Part shown: in pieces, positions 22,649 to 23,367 of the stretch
Layout of the letters: every line of letters begins with the position of its first letter
Numbering within the stretch: the stretch's first letter is position 1
Origin: Porphyromonadaceae bacterium UBA7042
Lineage (GTDB): Bacteria > Bacteroidota > Bacteroidia > Bacteroidales > Muribaculaceae
Direction: 5' to 3'
Assembly: GCA_002494015.1 (NCBI GenBank)
Contig: DLAR01000106.1
Location: forward strand, 19,346-42,712
DNA length: 23,367 bases
Made by a program: the position numbers and the translations under genes
The notes under the pieces: generated by a model
Seen by the model: the letters and a program-made list of their open reading frames with translations, nothing else
The model's database searches: none
What the model was told of the DNA's origin: nothing

Positions 22649-23230
22649 ATGGAAACAAAATCTATCAAAGGAACCAAGACCGAGCACAACCTGCTCGCAG
22701 CATTCGCCGGCGAAAGTCAGGCGCGTAGCCGTTACACCCTTTTTGCCCAGAAGGCTAAGGAAGAAGGATATGAACAGATAGCCAAGATATTCCTCATCAC
22801 CGCCGATCAGGAACTGAGCCACGCCAAAATGTTCTTTGACCGGCTCGAAGGGGGAATGGTTGAAATCAACGCCGCCTACCCCGCAGGCGTAGTAGCCGAC
22901 ACGATGACCAATCTGCGCGAGGCTGCCGCAGGCGAACGCGAGGAATGGAGCGATCTCTACGCCTCTTTTGCCCAAATTGCGCTTGACGAAGGTTTCAAAG
23001 ATGTCGCCATGATGTTCAAGAATGTCGCCAAAGTGGAAATCGAGCATGAGAAACGCTATCTGCGCCTGCTCGAACGACTCACCACCGAGACCGAATTCAC
23101 TTCTGACGAGGAGACTGAATGGCAATGCATGCACTGCGGTTATGTCCACAAAGGGAAGTCGGCTCCGAAACGCTGTCCCGTTTGCGGCAAAGAGCAGGGT
23201 TACTTTGAACGCAAAGCTGAGAATTATTAG
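22649..23230 (+). CDS. rbr: Rubrerythrin
   Basis: This 193-residue protein reduces hydrogen peroxide in anaerobes. The diiron four-helix domain shows Glu22 in AGESQARSRY, Glu55 and His58 in DQELSHAK, Glu residues in EREEW (96-99) and Glu130 and His133 in VEIEHEKRY. The rubredoxin-like domain has the iron-binding Cys160, Cys163, Cys176 and Cys179 in WQCMHCGY and RCPVCG. The order and length match classical rubrerythrin. No clear promoter was found in the 56 bases after GH31. Confidence 0.95.
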   Translation: METKSIKGTKTEHNLLAAFAGESQARSRYTLFAQKAKEEGYEQIAKIFLITADQELSHAKMFFDRLEGGMVEINAAYPAGVVADTMTNLREAAAGEREEWSDLYASFAQIALDEGFKDVAMMFKNVAKVEIEHEKRYLRLLERLTTETEFTSDEETEWQCMHCGYVHKGKSAPKRCPVCGKEQGYFERKAENY

Positions 23231-23367
23231 AGGGCGTTTCATAACAAATGTTAAATCCAAAGCCCGTTTTCACGGTCGGATTTCGTCATGAATCTCGGTC
23301 ACATAGCCACAGCTATGCTCCCCTCTGTGTAATAACGAGTTAACTGAAAGAGGCTACCACTTTGGAT
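23231..23367. repeat. Structured inverted-repeat-bounded element, cut by the window end
   Basis: After the rubrerythrin stop comes a 19-base motif, GTTTCATAACAAATGTTAA (23237-23255), that recurs near 4622. Then ATCCAAAG (23255-23262) and CTTTGGAT (23360-23367) form exact inverted arms ending at the last base of the window. Between them are CCGT-TTTC-ACGG (23264-23275) and CATAGC-CACA-GCTATG (23302-23317) hairpins. No coding sequence is supported. This could be a small non-autonomous element, a structured RNA or a long terminator; the far side is not visible. Confidence 0.45.

Overview
The window looks like a chromosomal segment of an anaerobic gut-type Bacteroidales bacterium, probably near Muribaculaceae. 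The grounds are Bacteroidota-style -7 promoter boxes (TAnnTTTG) before most transcription units, no Shine-Dalgarno signals, lipoprotein and Bacteroidota-specific families (OmpH/Skp-like lipoprotein, head GIN-domain protein, long-form L25/Ctc, short-LID adenylate kinase), exported GH3 and GH31 glycosidases, and a rubrerythrin. The family-level placement is inference. Most of the window is ordinary core genome. No tRNA, rRNA, CRISPR array, transposase, phage gene or SusC/SusD pair was seen.

Layout. 1-303: AT-rich intergenic stretch with an inverted pair of short repeats and a promoter. 304-1894 (+): a metal (zinc/manganese-type) ABC transporter's binding lipoprotein and ATPase, with no permease gene beside them. 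1904-4478 (-): a translation operon, rplY-pth-S4 protein-GlcNAc-kinase-like, transcribed from about 4575. 4697-7896 (-): dusB, a GIN-domain secreted protein and a polysaccharide flippase in one tightly packed operon. 8085-8699 (-): OmpH-like lipoprotein with a strong terminator. 8768-8938 (-): a 56-residue membrane protein. 9107-11446 (+): aminoacyl-histidine dipeptidase, then a lipoprotein with an N-acetylmuramidase domain. 11499-14075 (-): a large GH3 beta-xylosidase/glucosidase. 14271-16482 (-): trpS-hpt-adk, covering tryptophan charging and purine salvage/nucleotide balance. 16636-17734 (-): fabD-xseB. 17859-18877 (+): tatA-tatC, a minimal Tat translocase. 19091-20077 (+): a secreted two-domain beta-sandwich protein with a sorting-tail-like C-terminus. 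20187-22592 (+): GH31 alpha-glycosidase. 22649-23230 (+): rubrerythrin. 23231-23367: a structured, inverted-repeat-bounded element cut by the window end.

How the genes work together. The rplY operon joins ribosome assembly with rescue of peptidyl-tRNA. GH3, GH31 and the secreted beta-sandwich protein suggest glycan breakdown outside the cytoplasm, but as single genes rather than a classical polysaccharide-utilization locus. Several transcription units end in clear hairpin terminators. In two places these terminators intrude on neighbouring signals: the terminator stem after the muramidase gene begins inside its coding sequence, and the terminator before GH31 abuts the GH31 promoter.

No clearly new system is visible. 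The observations most worth a second look are the terminal structured element with its 19-base motif repeated near 4622, the dispersed short repeats, the permease-less metal transporter genes with an unusual metal-binding signature, the conserved-looking 56-residue membrane protein, and the duplicated secreted protein upstream of GH31.
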